A DNA stretch of 64,000 bases from Gellertiella hungarica (GTDB taxonomy: Bacteria > Pseudomonadota > Alphaproteobacteria > Rhizobiales > Rhizobiaceae), in contig NZ_JACIEZ010000009.1 in NCBI RefSeq assembly GCF_014197145.1, forward strand, positions 1 through 64,000. Reading direction: 5' to 3'. The notes under the pieces were generated by a model that worked only from the letters and a program-made list of their open reading frames with translations, had not been told where the DNA came from and did not search any database. Below, one piece after another: positions 19,051 to 29,182 of this stretch; position 1 is the stretch's first letter; the number at the start of each line of letters is the position of its first letter. The translations under genes and the position numbers were made by a program.

Positions 19051-19159
19051 AGCACGGCAAAGGAAACGCCGTGCGGACAGAGGGGGGGGGGGGTGCCTCA
19101 AACTCCACACCGTGCCGACAGAGGCGGCCGCGGCACACCCGACGCCGCCCCCCAATCCG

Positions 19160-20401
<1,242 letters not shown>

Positions 20402-21943
20402 TTATTCCACGTCGAACTTCACGCCCTGGGCGAGCGGAAGCGAGGCGCCGTAGTTGATGGTGTTGGTGGCGCGGCGCATGTAGCCCTTCCACGCATCCGA
20501 ACCGGATTCGCGGCCGCCGCCGGTTTCCTTCTCGCCGCCGAAGGCGCCGCCGATTTCCGCACCGGACGGACCGATATTGACGTTGGCAATGCCGCAATCG
20601 GAACCGCGGGCGGAAACGAAGGCCTCGGCTTCACGCATGTTGTTGGTGAAGATCGAGGAGGAGAGACCCTGCGGAACGGCGTTGTTCAGCTCCAGCGCGT
20701 CGTCGAAGTTCGAATACTTCATGACATAGAGGATGGGCGCGAAGGTCTCGTGCTCGACCGGGCCGCACTGGGCGGGCATCTCGACGAGGGCCGGACGGAC
20801 GTAATAGGCGTTCGGCGCATCGGCTTCGTGAACGCGGTCGCCGCCATGAACGGTACCGCCATTGGCCTTGGCATCGGCCAGCGCCTTCTGCATGCGGTCG
20901 AAGGAGCCCTTGTCGATGAGCGGGCCGACGAGCGTGCCGGTTTCCAGCGGGTTGCCGATGGTGACGGAGCCGTAGGCCTTGATCAGGCGCGGCACGAGCT
21001 GGTCGTAGACGCTGTCGTGCACGAAAAGACGGCGAAGCGTCGTGCAGCGCTGGCCGGCGGTGCCCATGGCGGCAAAGGCGACGCCGCGCAGCGTCAGGTC
21101 GAGGTCCGCCGTCGGGCAGACGATCGCGGCATTGTTGCCGCCGAGTTCGAGGATGGCGCGGGCAAAGCGGGCGGCGAGCTTCGGACCGACGATACGGCCC
21201 ATGGCGGTGGAGCCGGTGGCCGAAACGAGCGCGACCTTCGGATCGTCGACAAGGACTTCACCCACGTCGCGGCCGCCGATGAGGAGCTGCGAGAGCGCTG
21301 CCGGGGCTTGGCCGCCTTCGGCGACGAAGCGCTTCAGCGCCTTGTCGAAGATGGCATGGGCGGCAATGGCCGTCAGCGGGGTCTTTTCAGAGGGCTTCCA
21401 GACGCAGGCATTGCCGGCGACGAGCGCCAGCGCCGCATTCCAGGCCCAGACGGCGACGGGGAAGTTGAAGGCCGAGATGATGCCGACGACGCCGAGCGGA
21501 TGCCAGGTTTCCATCATGCGGTGATCGGCGCGCTCGGTGGCGATGGTGAGGCCGTAGAGCTGGCGGGAGAGACCGACCGCGAAATCGCAGATGTCGATCA
21601 TTTCCTGCACTTCGCCGAGGCCTTCGGAGGTGATCTTGCCCACTTCGATGGAGACGAGGCGGCCGAGATCGGCCTTGTGCGCGCGCAGTTCTTCCCCGAA
21701 GAGGCGGATCAGTTCGCCGCGCTTGGGAGCCGGCACGAGGCGCCAGGCGAGGAAGGCCTGGTGGGATTTGGCGATCACGTCGGATGCGTCGCCCGACGAG
21801 ATCTGGGCCGCATCGGCAATCTTCTCGCCATTGACCGGCGAGGTCACGGCAAGGGTGCCGCCGGTGTAGCGGTCGGCGGAAACGCCAAGCCGGCCCATGA
21901 TGGCGGCAACTTCGGGGGCAAGTGCAGTCTTGGTCAGCGTCAT
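20402..21943 (-). CDS. amaB: 2-aminoadipate-6-semialdehyde dehydrogenase (ALDH7/AmaB-like)
   Basis: The 513-residue protein belongs to the ALDH7 (antiquitin) group of aldehyde dehydrogenases. ILELGGNNAAIV carries the general-base Glu and GTAGQRCTTLRRLFVHD carries the catalytic Cys; the region around ISAFNFPVAVWAWN is typical of this group. AmaB oxidises L-2-aminoadipate semialdehyde to L-2-aminoadipate with NAD+ in lysine and pipecolate breakdown. It follows the amaA part of the upstream gene by 44 bases and precedes the aminotransferase by 12, in pathway order. Confidence 0.9.
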   Translation of the reverse strand: MTLTKTALAPEVAAIMGRLGVSADRYTGGTLAVTSPVNGEKIADAAQISSGDASDVIAKSHQAFLAWRLVPAPKRGELIRLFGEELRAHKADLGRLVSIEVGKITSEGLGEVQEMIDICDFAVGLSRQLYGLTIATERADHRMMETWHPLGVVGIISAFNFPVAVWAWNAALALVAGNACVWKPSEKTPLTAIAAHAIFDKALKRFVAEGGQAPAALSQLLIGGRDVGEVLVDDPKVALVSATGSTAMGRIVGPKLAARFARAILELGGNNAAIVCPTADLDLTLRGVAFAAMGTAGQRCTTLRRLFVHDSVYDQLVPRLIKAYGSVTIGNPLETGTLVGPLIDKGSFDRMQKALADAKANGGTVHGGDRVHEADAPNAYYVRPALVEMPAQCGPVEHETFAPILYVMKYSNFDDALELNNAVPQGLSSSIFTNNMREAEAFVSARGSDCGIANVNIGPSGAEIGGAFGGEKETGGGRESGSDAWKGYMRRATNTINYGASLPLAQGVKFDVE

Positions 21944-21987
21944 GTTGTTCTTTCCAGGTTCAAAGGGTGGAAACGGTTGAAAGGGGT

Positions 21988-23271
21988 TCAGAGGCGGGCG
22001 CCGGCCAGATGCGCCACGGCGGCTCCGGTTTCGTACCAGGCCTCCTTGGCTGTCCGGAAGGACGGCGTCGCGATGTCGGTGCTCGGCAAGGGCATGGCCT
22101 CCACGGGCATGCGGCCGAGAATGTGCTCGGCCAGCACCTTGCCGAAGACGGTGCCCGGCGAGATGCCGCGCCCGTTATAGCCGGAGAAGCCGATCGCCTG
22201 CCGGCCAAACTGGTGAAGCCGCGGAAGCGCGTTGTCGGTCATGCCGATCTTGCCATACCATTCGGTCTCGAAGGGGATGTCGGCGATCTCGGGGAACAGC
22301 TTCTTCAGCGAGCGGCGGGCCCAGTCGCGGTGGATCGACGTGCCCGCGCCGCGCAGCGCGCCAACGCTGCCGAACACGAGGCGGCCGGCCTGATCCATGC
22401 GGAAGGAGGAGAGGATCTCCTTGGTATCCCAGGCCCCTTCGCGGCCCGGCAGGATGGTGCGGCGGATATTGTCGCCGAGCGGAACGGTGGCGAAATTGAA
22501 ATAGGGCAGATGCACCTGCTCGTTCCGGACGGCCGCAAAGGGACCTTCCGAATAGGCATCGGTGGCGACGATCAGCCAGGAGGCGGTCACCGTGCCCTTG
22601 TCGGTCTTCACCGTCCAGCCGGAGGCGGTCTCCACCTGCGCCACCACCGGGCTTGACGTGTGGAGGACGGCGCCGGCCCTGATGGCGGCATGGGCAAGCC
22701 CGCGGGCATAGGCCAGCGGCTGAAGCGTGCCGGCCCGCATGTCGAGCAGCGCGCCGCGATAGGCCGTGGTGCCGACCCGGCGAGCGGTCTCTTCCTGGGA
22801 AAGCAGGCTGACCGGCGCGCCGCGCTTCTGCCACTGGGCGGCCCGCGCCTCGATTTCCTTCAGACCCGCATCGCCGACGGCGCAGTGCAGCGTGCCGTTG
22901 CGCTCCAGTTCGCAGGCGATGCCGTGCTTATCGATGAGGTTCATGACCACGCGCGGACCGTTGCCCAGGAGGTCGAGCAGGCGTTCGCCATGGACGGCAC
23001 CGAGCTCGCCCGGCAGATCGTCGGGCATGACCCACATGCCGGCATTGATGAGGCCGACATTGCGGCCGGCGCCGCCGAAGCCGATTTCCTTCGCTTCGAG
23101 CAGCACCACGCGGGTGCCCTCTTCCGCCAGATGCAGCGCGGCGGACAGGCCGGTATAGCCCCCGCCGACGATGACGACATCCGCCGTCACGTCGCCCTGA
23201 AGCGGGCGAGTCTCGGGGGCGGGAGGCGCGGTCTTTTCCCAAAGGCCGTGGGATCGTGGGTCATTCAGCAT
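21988..23271 (-). CDS. amaA: L-pipecolate oxidase (AmaA-like) part, with its own internal start
   Basis: Initiation at the ATG at 23271 gives 427 residues, the normal AmaA length (about 428 in Pseudomonas putida). AGGTGA (23282-23277) lies five bases upstream. The N-terminal FAD dinucleotide motif GGGYTGLSAA, the flavin-region SFGG-like FGGAGRNVGLINAG and the C-terminal GFSGYNGRGISPGTVFGK are typical of DAO/GlpO-like amine oxidases. AmaA oxidises L-pipecolate to piperideine-6-carboxylate, which opens to 2-aminoadipate semialdehyde, the substrate of the next gene product. In most rhizobia I would expect a separate gene, so the missing upstream stop may be recent or an assembly error. Confidence 0.8.
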   Translation of the reverse strand: MLNDPRSHGLWEKTAPPAPETRPLQGDVTADVVIVGGGYTGLSAALHLAEEGTRVVLLEAKEIGFGGAGRNVGLINAGMWVMPDDLPGELGAVHGERLLDLLGNGPRVVMNLIDKHGIACELERNGTLHCAVGDAGLKEIEARAAQWQKRGAPVSLLSQEETARRVGTTAYRGALLDMRAGTLQPLAYARGLAHAAIRAGAVLHTSSPVVAQVETASGWTVKTDKGTVTASWLIVATDAYSEGPFAAVRNEQVHLPYFNFATVPLGDNIRRTILPGREGAWDTKEILSSFRMDQAGRLVFGSVGALRGAGTSIHRDWARRSLKKLFPEIADIPFETEWYGKIGMTDNALPRLHQFGRQAIGFSGYNGRGISPGTVFGKVLAEHILGRMPVEAMPLPSTDIATPSFRTAKEAWYETGAAVAHLAGARL

Positions 23272-26211
23272 GGGTATCACCTGTGTTTGAACCGTGCGGG
23301 CGCGAAGGCCTGCCGCACCGGAAATGGCCTCGAGAAGCGCTTCTGCCGGATGCCGGGGACGGAAGCCGCCGAAGCGCTCCGTCTGGCAACGGCAGGAAAA
23401 GCCGCTGGCGAGAACCGCTTTCGGCTCTGCTCTATCAAGAATTGGCTTCCAGCTCATCCGGAAAAGCGTTTCCGAGAGGCTTTTGTGCTCTTTTTCGTGG
23501 CCGAACATGCCGGCCATGCCGCAGCAGCCGGTGGCGGGCGTCTGAAGCGTCAGGCCGAAGGCCGAGAACACCCGGTCCCAGAGCTTCGGTGTCAGCGGAC
23601 GGGCGGCGCGCTCGGTGCAGTGGGTGAGAAGCGTGAGGTTGCCGCCCGCAGCCGCCGGCAGCGGCTTCAGGTGGCCGGCATCGAGCTCGGCGGCGAGGAA
23701 CTGCTCGAGCGACAGGACCGGAACCGCGGACTTGCGCCCCGCAGCCTTGGCGTAATCCTCGGCAAACATCAGGCCCGTCGCGGCATCGATGGCAAGGATC
23801 GGCGCACCCGCCTTCGACAGTGCCTCGATTTCGGCGAGGCGGGCTTCCGCGATCCGCCGGAAGGGGGCGGCAAAGCCGAGAACCTGGAGCGCCTTTCCGT
23901 TCCTGCGCGCCGCCTGGCGCGTCACCCGGTAGCCGAGTGCGGCCAGCAGCGCTTCCGCAGCCTCGAGGGCCGCGCCGTCGAAGCTCGCATTGAAGAGATC
24001 CTCCAGAAGCACCACCGGGCGGCCACCGGCCGGACCGGCGGGACCCGAAGGGCGGCGGGCGGCATGATAGGCCGGCAGATCGACGAGGCCGAAGGCCCGT
24101 TCGGCAAGGGCGGCAACGAATTTCGAGCGGCTGACGAGGCGGGCAAGGACCGGCACGCGGCGCGCGGCGATGAGGCCGGCTTCCAGGAGCCCGAGCGCGC
24201 GGTGCCGGGCCGGGCGCCTGCGCCGCTCGTAATAGGAGGCGAAGAAATCCGCCCGCATGGCGGGAATGTCGACCTTGACGGGACAGAGGCTCGCGCAGGC
24301 CTTGCAGGAAAGGCAGGTATCGAGGGCGGCCTTCACCTCGTCCTCGAAGGCGGCGAAGGCCGGGGTATCGGCTTCGCCCACGCTTTTTTGCCGGGCCCAT
24401 TCGCGCAGCAGCGCCGCCCTGCCCTTCGGCGACTGGTTGCGGTCACGCGTGGCCTTGTAGGACGGGCACATGAGATCGAAGGCATCCCAGCCATGGCAGG
24501 CGCCATTGCCGTTGCAGGCGACCGCCTTGCCGTAGCGTTCGGCATGGGTGGCATCGAGCTGGCGATCGAAGGCGCCCCGGAAGGGCACGCCATCGATGCG
24601 GTCCACCGCGCCGCCCTCGAAGGGCACCGCAAGCTTGCCCGGATTGAAGAGATTGTGCGGATCGAAGGCGGCCTTGATCTTCGAAAGCACGGGGTAGAGA
24701 TGCGGCCCGAAGAAGAGCGGCGAATATTCGCCGCGCACGCCGCGCCCGTGTTCGCCCCAGAGAAGGCCCCCATAGCGTCTGGTCAGGTCGGCCACCGCAT
24801 CGCTCAGCGGACGGATCAGCGCCGCGTGATCGGGATTGCGCATGTCGAGAACCGGCCGCACATGCAGGCAGCCCACATCCGCATGGCCGAACATGCCGTA
24901 ATCCAAACCATGAGCATCGAGAAGCGCGCGGAACTCGCGCACATAGGCGGGCAGGCTTTCCGGCGGTACCGCCGTATCCTCGATGAAGGGAATGCCGCCG
25001 AGACGGCCAAGCAGGCCGACCGCCTTCTTGCGGAGATCCCAGACGGTGGCGACGAGCGCCTGGTCGCGGACCGTGATCTGATCGAGGATTTCGGACTCTG
25101 CGGGAACGGCAAGGGCCGCCATGCGCTCCAGCGCGGCCTCGACCTCTTCCGCCGTGTCGCCGACGAATTCCACCACATTGAGGCCGGCCACGGGGCGCGC
25201 CGTCGCGCCGCCCAGGACCTTTTCCAGGCTTGCCCAGACGACATCCTCCTGCGCCAGCCTCAGGACCTTGTCGTCCATGATCTCGATGGCGGCGGGATCG
25301 GCGTCAACGAGACGGGCGACATCGTCGAGCGCGGCATTGAACGAGCCGTAGCGCACCACCGCCAGAGCGCGGAAGGCGGGTCGGGGAATGACGCGCAGCG
25401 TTGCCGCACGGGTGAAGGCAAGCGTGCCTTCCGATCCGGCCAGCAGCTTCTGCAGGCGGAAAAGCCCGTCCGCGCCCTTCACGTCGAGAAGATTGTAGCC
25501 GGTGAGGCCGCGGTTCATCTTGGGGAACACCGCCTCGATTTCGGCCCGGTGGCGATCGACCGCCGCAAGCACCGCGCCTGCCGCCACGGCAAGGCGTCCG
25601 CCCTGCGCCGCCAGACGCTGGAGGCCGGCTGCATCTTCCGTGCGCACGAGACCGGTCGAGCCGTCGGCCAGCACCACGTCCAGCGCCTCCAGATAGTCGG
25701 AGGTGCGGCCATAGATGCGCGAGCCCTTGCCGGAGGCATCGGTGGCAATCATGCCGCCGATGGTCGCGCGGGACGCGGTGGAGACGGTCGGCGGGAAGAA
25801 CAGTCCGTGGGGCTTCAGGAAGGCATTCAGCTGGTCGAGCACGACGCCGGGCTCGACGGTGACGGTGCCGGCCGCCTTGTCGAAGGACAGGATGCGGTTC
25901 ATGTGCCGCGAGCAGTCGACGATGACGCCCGAGGTGAGCGACTGGCCGTTGGTGCCGGTGCCGCCGCCGCGCGCGGTGACCGGAACGGAATGAAGGGCAG
26001 CGGCCCTGACGGCCCGCTCCACATCCGCCCCGTCGCGCGGGAAAAGGACCGCGGCGGGCTTGCGCTGATAGATGGAATTGTCGGTCGCATGGACGGTGCG
26101 GCTTGCCTCGTCCGTCGCGATGTCACCGGTGAATCCGGACGCGCGAACGGCGTCGAGGAACGGCTTCAGCCGTTCCCCGTCCAACCGGTCGATGAGGACA
26201 TGCGCGCCCAC
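21988..26211 (-). CDS. D-2-hydroxyglutarate dehydrogenase (YdiJ-like) fused in frame to L-pipecolate oxidase (AmaA-like)
   Basis: One uninterrupted frame of 1,407 codons joins two enzymes. Residues 1-980 are a YdiJ-type protein: a FAD_binding_4 domain (ARGGGTGTNGQS near 80), FAD-oxidase C domain, cysteine clusters CNGNGACHGWDAFDLMCPSYK and CLSCKACASLCPVKVD for Fe-S, and a CCG domain (TGCCGMAGMFGHEKEH). Such enzymes oxidise D-2-hydroxyglutarate. Residues 981-1407 are a DAO-type flavoprotein (VVIVGGGYTGLSAALHLAEEG) matching AmaA. The junction has no stop codon, but the AmaA part starts with its own ATG at 23271 and the ribosome site AGGTGA, so it can also be made separately. It begins 10 bases after hglS. 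Confidence 0.85.
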   Translation of the reverse strand: MGAHVLIDRLDGERLKPFLDAVRASGFTGDIATDEASRTVHATDNSIYQRKPAAVLFPRDGADVERAVRAAALHSVPVTARGGGTGTNGQSLTSGVIVDCSRHMNRILSFDKAAGTVTVEPGVVLDQLNAFLKPHGLFFPPTVSTASRATIGGMIATDASGKGSRIYGRTSDYLEALDVVLADGSTGLVRTEDAAGLQRLAAQGGRLAVAAGAVLAAVDRHRAEIEAVFPKMNRGLTGYNLLDVKGADGLFRLQKLLAGSEGTLAFTRAATLRVIPRPAFRALAVVRYGSFNAALDDVARLVDADPAAIEIMDDKVLRLAQEDVVWASLEKVLGGATARPVAGLNVVEFVGDTAEEVEAALERMAALAVPAESEILDQITVRDQALVATVWDLRKKAVGLLGRLGGIPFIEDTAVPPESLPAYVREFRALLDAHGLDYGMFGHADVGCLHVRPVLDMRNPDHAALIRPLSDAVADLTRRYGGLLWGEHGRGVRGEYSPLFFGPHLYPVLSKIKAAFDPHNLFNPGKLAVPFEGGAVDRIDGVPFRGAFDRQLDATHAERYGKAVACNGNGACHGWDAFDLMCPSYKATRDRNQSPKGRAALLREWARQKSVGEADTPAFAAFEDEVKAALDTCLSCKACASLCPVKVDIPAMRADFFASYYERRRRPARHRALGLLEAGLIAARRVPVLARLVSRSKFVAALAERAFGLVDLPAYHAARRPSGPAGPAGGRPVVLLEDLFNASFDGAALEAAEALLAALGYRVTRQAARRNGKALQVLGFAAPFRRIAEARLAEIEALSKAGAPILAIDAATGLMFAEDYAKAAGRKSAVPVLSLEQFLAAELDAGHLKPLPAAAGGNLTLLTHCTERAARPLTPKLWDRVFSAFGLTLQTPATGCCGMAGMFGHEKEHKSLSETLFRMSWKPILDRAEPKAVLASGFSCRCQTERFGGFRPRHPAEALLEAISGAAGLRARTVQTQVIPMLNDPRSHGLWEKTAPPAPETRPLQGDVTADVVIVGGGYTGLSAALHLAEEGTRVVLLEAKEIGFGGAGRNVGLINAGMWVMPDDLPGELGAVHGERLLDLLGNGPRVVMNLIDKHGIACELERNGTLHCAVGDAGLKEIEARAAQWQKRGAPVSLLSQEETARRVGTTAYRGALLDMRAGTLQPLAYARGLAHAAIRAGAVLHTSSPVVAQVETASGWTVKTDKGTVTASWLIVATDAYSEGPFAAVRNEQVHLPYFNFATVPLGDNIRRTILPGREGAWDTKEILSSFRMDQAGRLVFGSVGALRGAGTSIHRDWARRSLKKLFPEIADIPFETEWYGKIGMTDNALPRLHQFGRQAIGFSGYNGRGISPGTVFGKVLAEHILGRMPVEAMPLPSTDIATPSFRTAKEAWYETGAAVAHLAGARL

Positions 26212-26221
26212 CGGGACGAAC

Positions 26222-27643
26222 TCAGGCGATGGACTTCAGCTGCGGGGCGGTGAAGCCCAGCGCCTGAAGCGACGCGGCAAGCGAATTGTTCTGGGTGGCC
26301 GCATAGAGCGCCAGCTCGTCCTCCACCTTGCCGCCGAGTGCGGTTTCGAAGGCCGCCCGGTTTGCGCGGGCCGCATAGTTCACCTGCTGGTCCGTGCCGA
26401 GGTTCGACTGGAAGATGCCCGCGGCGCTGACCGGCAGGAAGTCTTCGTAGACGATCGGATCGAAGCGGAGGTAGCCGGCCTTGAGCAGCTCCTCGACGGA
26501 CGCCTGCAGCTTCACGCCGTCGGCCACGGCCCTGCGGCCGGCTTCGGTCACCGTGTAGCGGAAGAAGGCAAGGCCTTCCCGGCGCAGCGTATCGGCATCG
26601 TCGGGGAATTCGGCGAAGCGGGCGGAAAGCTCGCTCATGTAGTCGCCGGCGCCGGCACCTGCGGCACCCACCTGTACCTCGCCGCGCACGGTGTTGAGCA
26701 GCTTGTCATAGAGCGCGCGGCCCTTCGGCGTCAGTGCCACGCCGCGCTGTTCGATCTCGCCGAAACGGGCGGTGTGGGTGCCGGCGGTGGCGGCATCGCC
26801 GATGAACTGCACCGGCTCTTCCAGCGCCTTGAACGAGGTCTGGCGGAGCAGGATGTCGACCTTGCGGCGCGGCGGGCCCTCGATGACGGCCTTCGGCGTG
26901 ATGCCGCGCTTCGGCATGCCGGCCTGCACCGCGTCGATGTCGAGCGTGCGCGGCGTCAGGTGGTTGATGTGCGGGCCCTTGAAGCTGACGACGTCGGCGA
27001 TCAGGCGATGGGCATCGTGCAGGCGCTTGTAGGTTTCGGCGGAAACGGTGGCTTCCGAATGCCAGCGGAAGGTTTCCAGCGCCTCGGCGACGAAGGTCCT
27101 GGCTTCCTCTTCCGTGAGCCCGCCCTTTTCCTCGTAGAGGGCGATCAGCTTCAGCGCGCCTTCGGTGAAGATCTTGCGGCGGGAGAGGATCTCCTCGGCC
27201 TCGGCGCGCAGCGCCTTGTCCTCGATCAGCTCCAGGCGGAGCAGCGAGGTGAAGACGCGGAAGGGATTGATGTTCAGGGCAGCCTCGTCCACCGGGCGGA
27301 AGCAGGTGGAATGAACCGGCACGCCCGCCATCGACAGATCGTAGTAGCCGACCGCTTCCATGCCCATTACCGCGAAGAGGCGGCGCATGTTGAAGAGCTC
27401 CTCCGGCGTGCCGAGACGGATCGCGCCATGGCGCTCCACATTGATGCGGTCGAGTTCGCCGAGCGCCGCAAGCCGGGCCTTGAGCTCCGGATTGGCTTGC
27501 AGAACCTCTGCATTCACGTCCGCGACCAGCTCGATCAGGGTGCCGTATTGCGGCACTTCCGTGCGGTACATGGCCGACATCGCCTCGGTGAAGAGCGAGC
27601 GGATGGTGTCGGGGGAAACGAATGCCTGCTGGGACTGCGCCAT
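26222..27643 (-). CDS. hglS: 2-oxoadipate dioxygenase/decarboxylase (DUF1338, HglS/YdcJ)
   Basis: The 473-residue protein is a DUF1338 member. HglS converts 2-oxoadipate with O2 to D-2-hydroxyglutarate and CO2 at a single metal centre. Conserved stretches visible here include YGTLIELVADVN, GVPVHSTCFRPVDE (His, with the substrate-contacting Arg), KGPHINHLTPRTLDID (second His) and FGEIEQRGVALT (Glu). It is the first gene of the leftward operon. Its product's substrate is made by the last genes and its product is used by the next gene, so the assignment is well supported by context. It diverges from a LysR regulator. Confidence 0.92.
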   Translation of the reverse strand: MAQSQQAFVSPDTIRSLFTEAMSAMYRTEVPQYGTLIELVADVNAEVLQANPELKARLAALGELDRINVERHGAIRLGTPEELFNMRRLFAVMGMEAVGYYDLSMAGVPVHSTCFRPVDEAALNINPFRVFTSLLRLELIEDKALRAEAEEILSRRKIFTEGALKLIALYEEKGGLTEEEARTFVAEALETFRWHSEATVSAETYKRLHDAHRLIADVVSFKGPHINHLTPRTLDIDAVQAGMPKRGITPKAVIEGPPRRKVDILLRQTSFKALEEPVQFIGDAATAGTHTARFGEIEQRGVALTPKGRALYDKLLNTVRGEVQVGAAGAGAGDYMSELSARFAEFPDDADTLRREGLAFFRYTVTEAGRRAVADGVKLQASVEELLKAGYLRFDPIVYEDFLPVSAAGIFQSNLGTDQQVNYAARANRAAFETALGGKVEDELALYAATQNNSLAASLQALGFTAPQLKSIA

Positions 27644-27775
27644 GTCTTGAACCTTCGGTACGGATGGCCACGGGCCATCATTCCAAAATTATCTTCTGTC
27701 ATGACTTTACAACCCGCGTTTCCTCCGGAATATCGGCATTTATTCAAGAGTTCATTCGCTCACGGAATGATGTCC
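27644..27775. promoter_or_regulatory. Divergent promoter region between hglS operon and LysR gene
   Basis: The 132 bases hold two small perfect dyads: ATGGCC-acg-GGCCAT (27664-27678) close to the hglS start, and GTCATGAC (27698-27705) in an AT-richer stretch with a T-N11-A pattern. LysR-type regulators usually bind such sites between themselves and a divergent target. Which dyad is used cannot be told from one sequence. Confidence 0.45.
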
Positions 27776-28714
27776 ATGGTCGCACCGCGCCGATTCCTGC
27801 CGTCCACGTCTCTCCTCGCAGCCTTCGAGGCCGCCGCCCGCACGGGCAGCATCACAACGGCGGCAAAGGAGCTGGACCTGACCCAGAGCGCCGTCAGCCG
27901 CCAGATCAAGGCGCTGGAGGAACAGCTCGGCGTGACGCTTTTCGTGCGCGAGAAGCAGACGATCCGCCTGACGCTTGCCGGCGACAGCTATGCCCGCGAG
28001 ATCCGCGAGGCGCTCCGGCGCATTTCGTCCGCCTCGCTGAACCTCAAGGCAAACCCGCTCGGCGGCACGCTGAACCTCGCCATCCTGCCGACCTTCGGCA
28101 CGCGCTGGCTGGCGCCGCGGCTCGGGCGCTTCCTCCGCCTCCATCCCGGCATCACCATCAACCTCGTCACCCGTCTCTCGCCCTTCGATTTCCGTCTCGA
28201 CCTCATCGATGCGGCGATCCATTTCGGGCTCGGCCACTGGCCGGGGGCGGATCTGACCTTTCTGATGAAGGAGGAGACGGTGCCCGCCTGCAGCCCCGAC
28301 TTCCTCTCGCGGCAGCCGATAACGGGGCCGGAAGACCTGCTCGACGCGCCGCTCCTGCATCTGGCGACGCGCCCGGATGCCTGGGAGAAATGGTTTGCCT
28401 CGCAGGGCATCAAGGCGGAGGGGGTGCACGGCATGCTCTTCGACCAGTTCGCCACCGCCGCACAGGCGGCCACCGCCGGTCTCGGCGTCGGGCTCCTGCC
28501 GCGCTTCCTCATCCGGGAGGAACTGGAGCGCGGCGACCTCGTGACCGTCGGGCCCGCGATGGAAAGCGCCGAACGCTATTTCCTGGCCGTGCCCTTCGAG
28601 CGGGCCGCCTATCCGCCGCTCGTCGCCTTCCGGAACTGGATTACCGAGGAAGCCCGTGCTAGCGCAGAGCAGGCGGACAGCCCCCTTGCGAAGGGCGCGC
28701 ACTTGTCCGCATAG
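27776..28714 (+). CDS. LysR family transcriptional regulator (GcvA-like)
   Basis: The 312-residue protein has the N-terminal winged helix (about 5-65, FEAAARTGSITTAAKELDLTQSAVSRQIK) and a LysR substrate-binding domain (about 90-300). The RRFLPS start and domain style resemble GcvA/AmpR-type members. In-frame ATGs at 27767 and 27770 would add two or three residues; the ATG at 27776 is chosen because ACGGA lies nine bases upstream. Being divergent from hglS, it is the likely regulator of the pipecolate/aminoadipate operon, with a pathway intermediate as effector (inference). Confidence 0.9.
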   Translation: MVAPRRFLPSTSLLAAFEAAARTGSITTAAKELDLTQSAVSRQIKALEEQLGVTLFVREKQTIRLTLAGDSYAREIREALRRISSASLNLKANPLGGTLNLAILPTFGTRWLAPRLGRFLRLHPGITINLVTRLSPFDFRLDLIDAAIHFGLGHWPGADLTFLMKEETVPACSPDFLSRQPITGPEDLLDAPLLHLATRPDAWEKWFASQGIKAEGVHGMLFDQFATAAQAATAGLGVGLLPRFLIREELERGDLVTVGPAMESAERYFLAVPFERAAYPPLVAFRNWITEEARASAEQADSPLAKGAHLSA

Positions 28715-28763
28715 TGCAGCGGTTCCCGTGCGGGGAACCCGAGTGACATTCGAGAGGCCATCC

Positions 28764-29000
28764 ATGAAACCGATATTCGTCCAGCTCCAGTGCGCCCCGG
28801 GCAAGACCTACGAGGTCGCCGACGCCATCTACAAGACGGAGCTGGTCTCGGAGCTTTACTCCACCAGCGGCGATTACGACCTGCTCCTGAAGATCTATGT
28901 CCGGGACGAGAAGGACATCGGCAAATTCATCAACGAAAACATCGCCTGCATTCCCGGCATCGTGCGCTCGCTGACGACGCTCACCTTCACCGCCTTCTGA
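28764..29000 (+). CDS. Stand-alone Lrp/AsnC ligand-binding (RAM) domain protein
   Basis: The 78-residue protein is a complete RAM/ACT-like domain without a DNA-binding domain: VQLQCAPGKTYEVADAIYKTE, then TSGDYDLLLKIYV and VRSLTTLTF. Stand-alone RAM proteins form oligomers that bind amino acids and may act as sensors or by mixing with full Lrp proteins. It starts 49 bases after the LysR gene on the same strand, with GAGAGG at a good distance, and could be co-transcribed. Partner and ligand are unknown. Lysine-pathway amino acids are an attractive guess from position. Confidence 0.9.
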   Translation: MKPIFVQLQCAPGKTYEVADAIYKTELVSELYSTSGDYDLLLKIYVRDEKDIGKFINENIACIPGIVRSLTTLTFTAF

Positions 29001-29039
29001 CGACAGGCCGGGCACTGCTGGAAGTGACCGGCTAAAATA

Positions 29040-29068
29040 TTGTATTACATTTTTTCTATGTTTTAATT
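29040..29068 (+). promoter_or_regulatory. Possible sigma-70 promoter of the chemoreceptor gene
   Basis: TTGTAT and TTAATT are separated by 17 bases in an unusually AT-rich stretch (29034-29090) within the 182-base gap before the chemoreceptor gene. The match to consensus is only fair. Confidence 0.3.
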
Positions 29069-29182
29069 TATGAATGTTACTGGTTTTTCGAAGAATGGTT
29101 CGGACAGGACCTTCTTCCGGCCAGATCCTTGGCAGCGTGCCGTTATGAAAACGGCTGGCAGTCGTTTCCCAAGGACGGAAGA

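Noticed and set aside
22660-26253. 1,197-codon open frame opposite the dehydrogenase-amaA gene
   Set aside because: High-GC codon bias leaves the antisense frame open. The protein has no recognisable domain, while the minus strand encodes clear enzymes.
26072-27775. Upstream extension of the LysR frame
   Set aside because: The open frame continues back through the divergent hglS gene; the domain starts at the ATG at 27776 or a few codons before.
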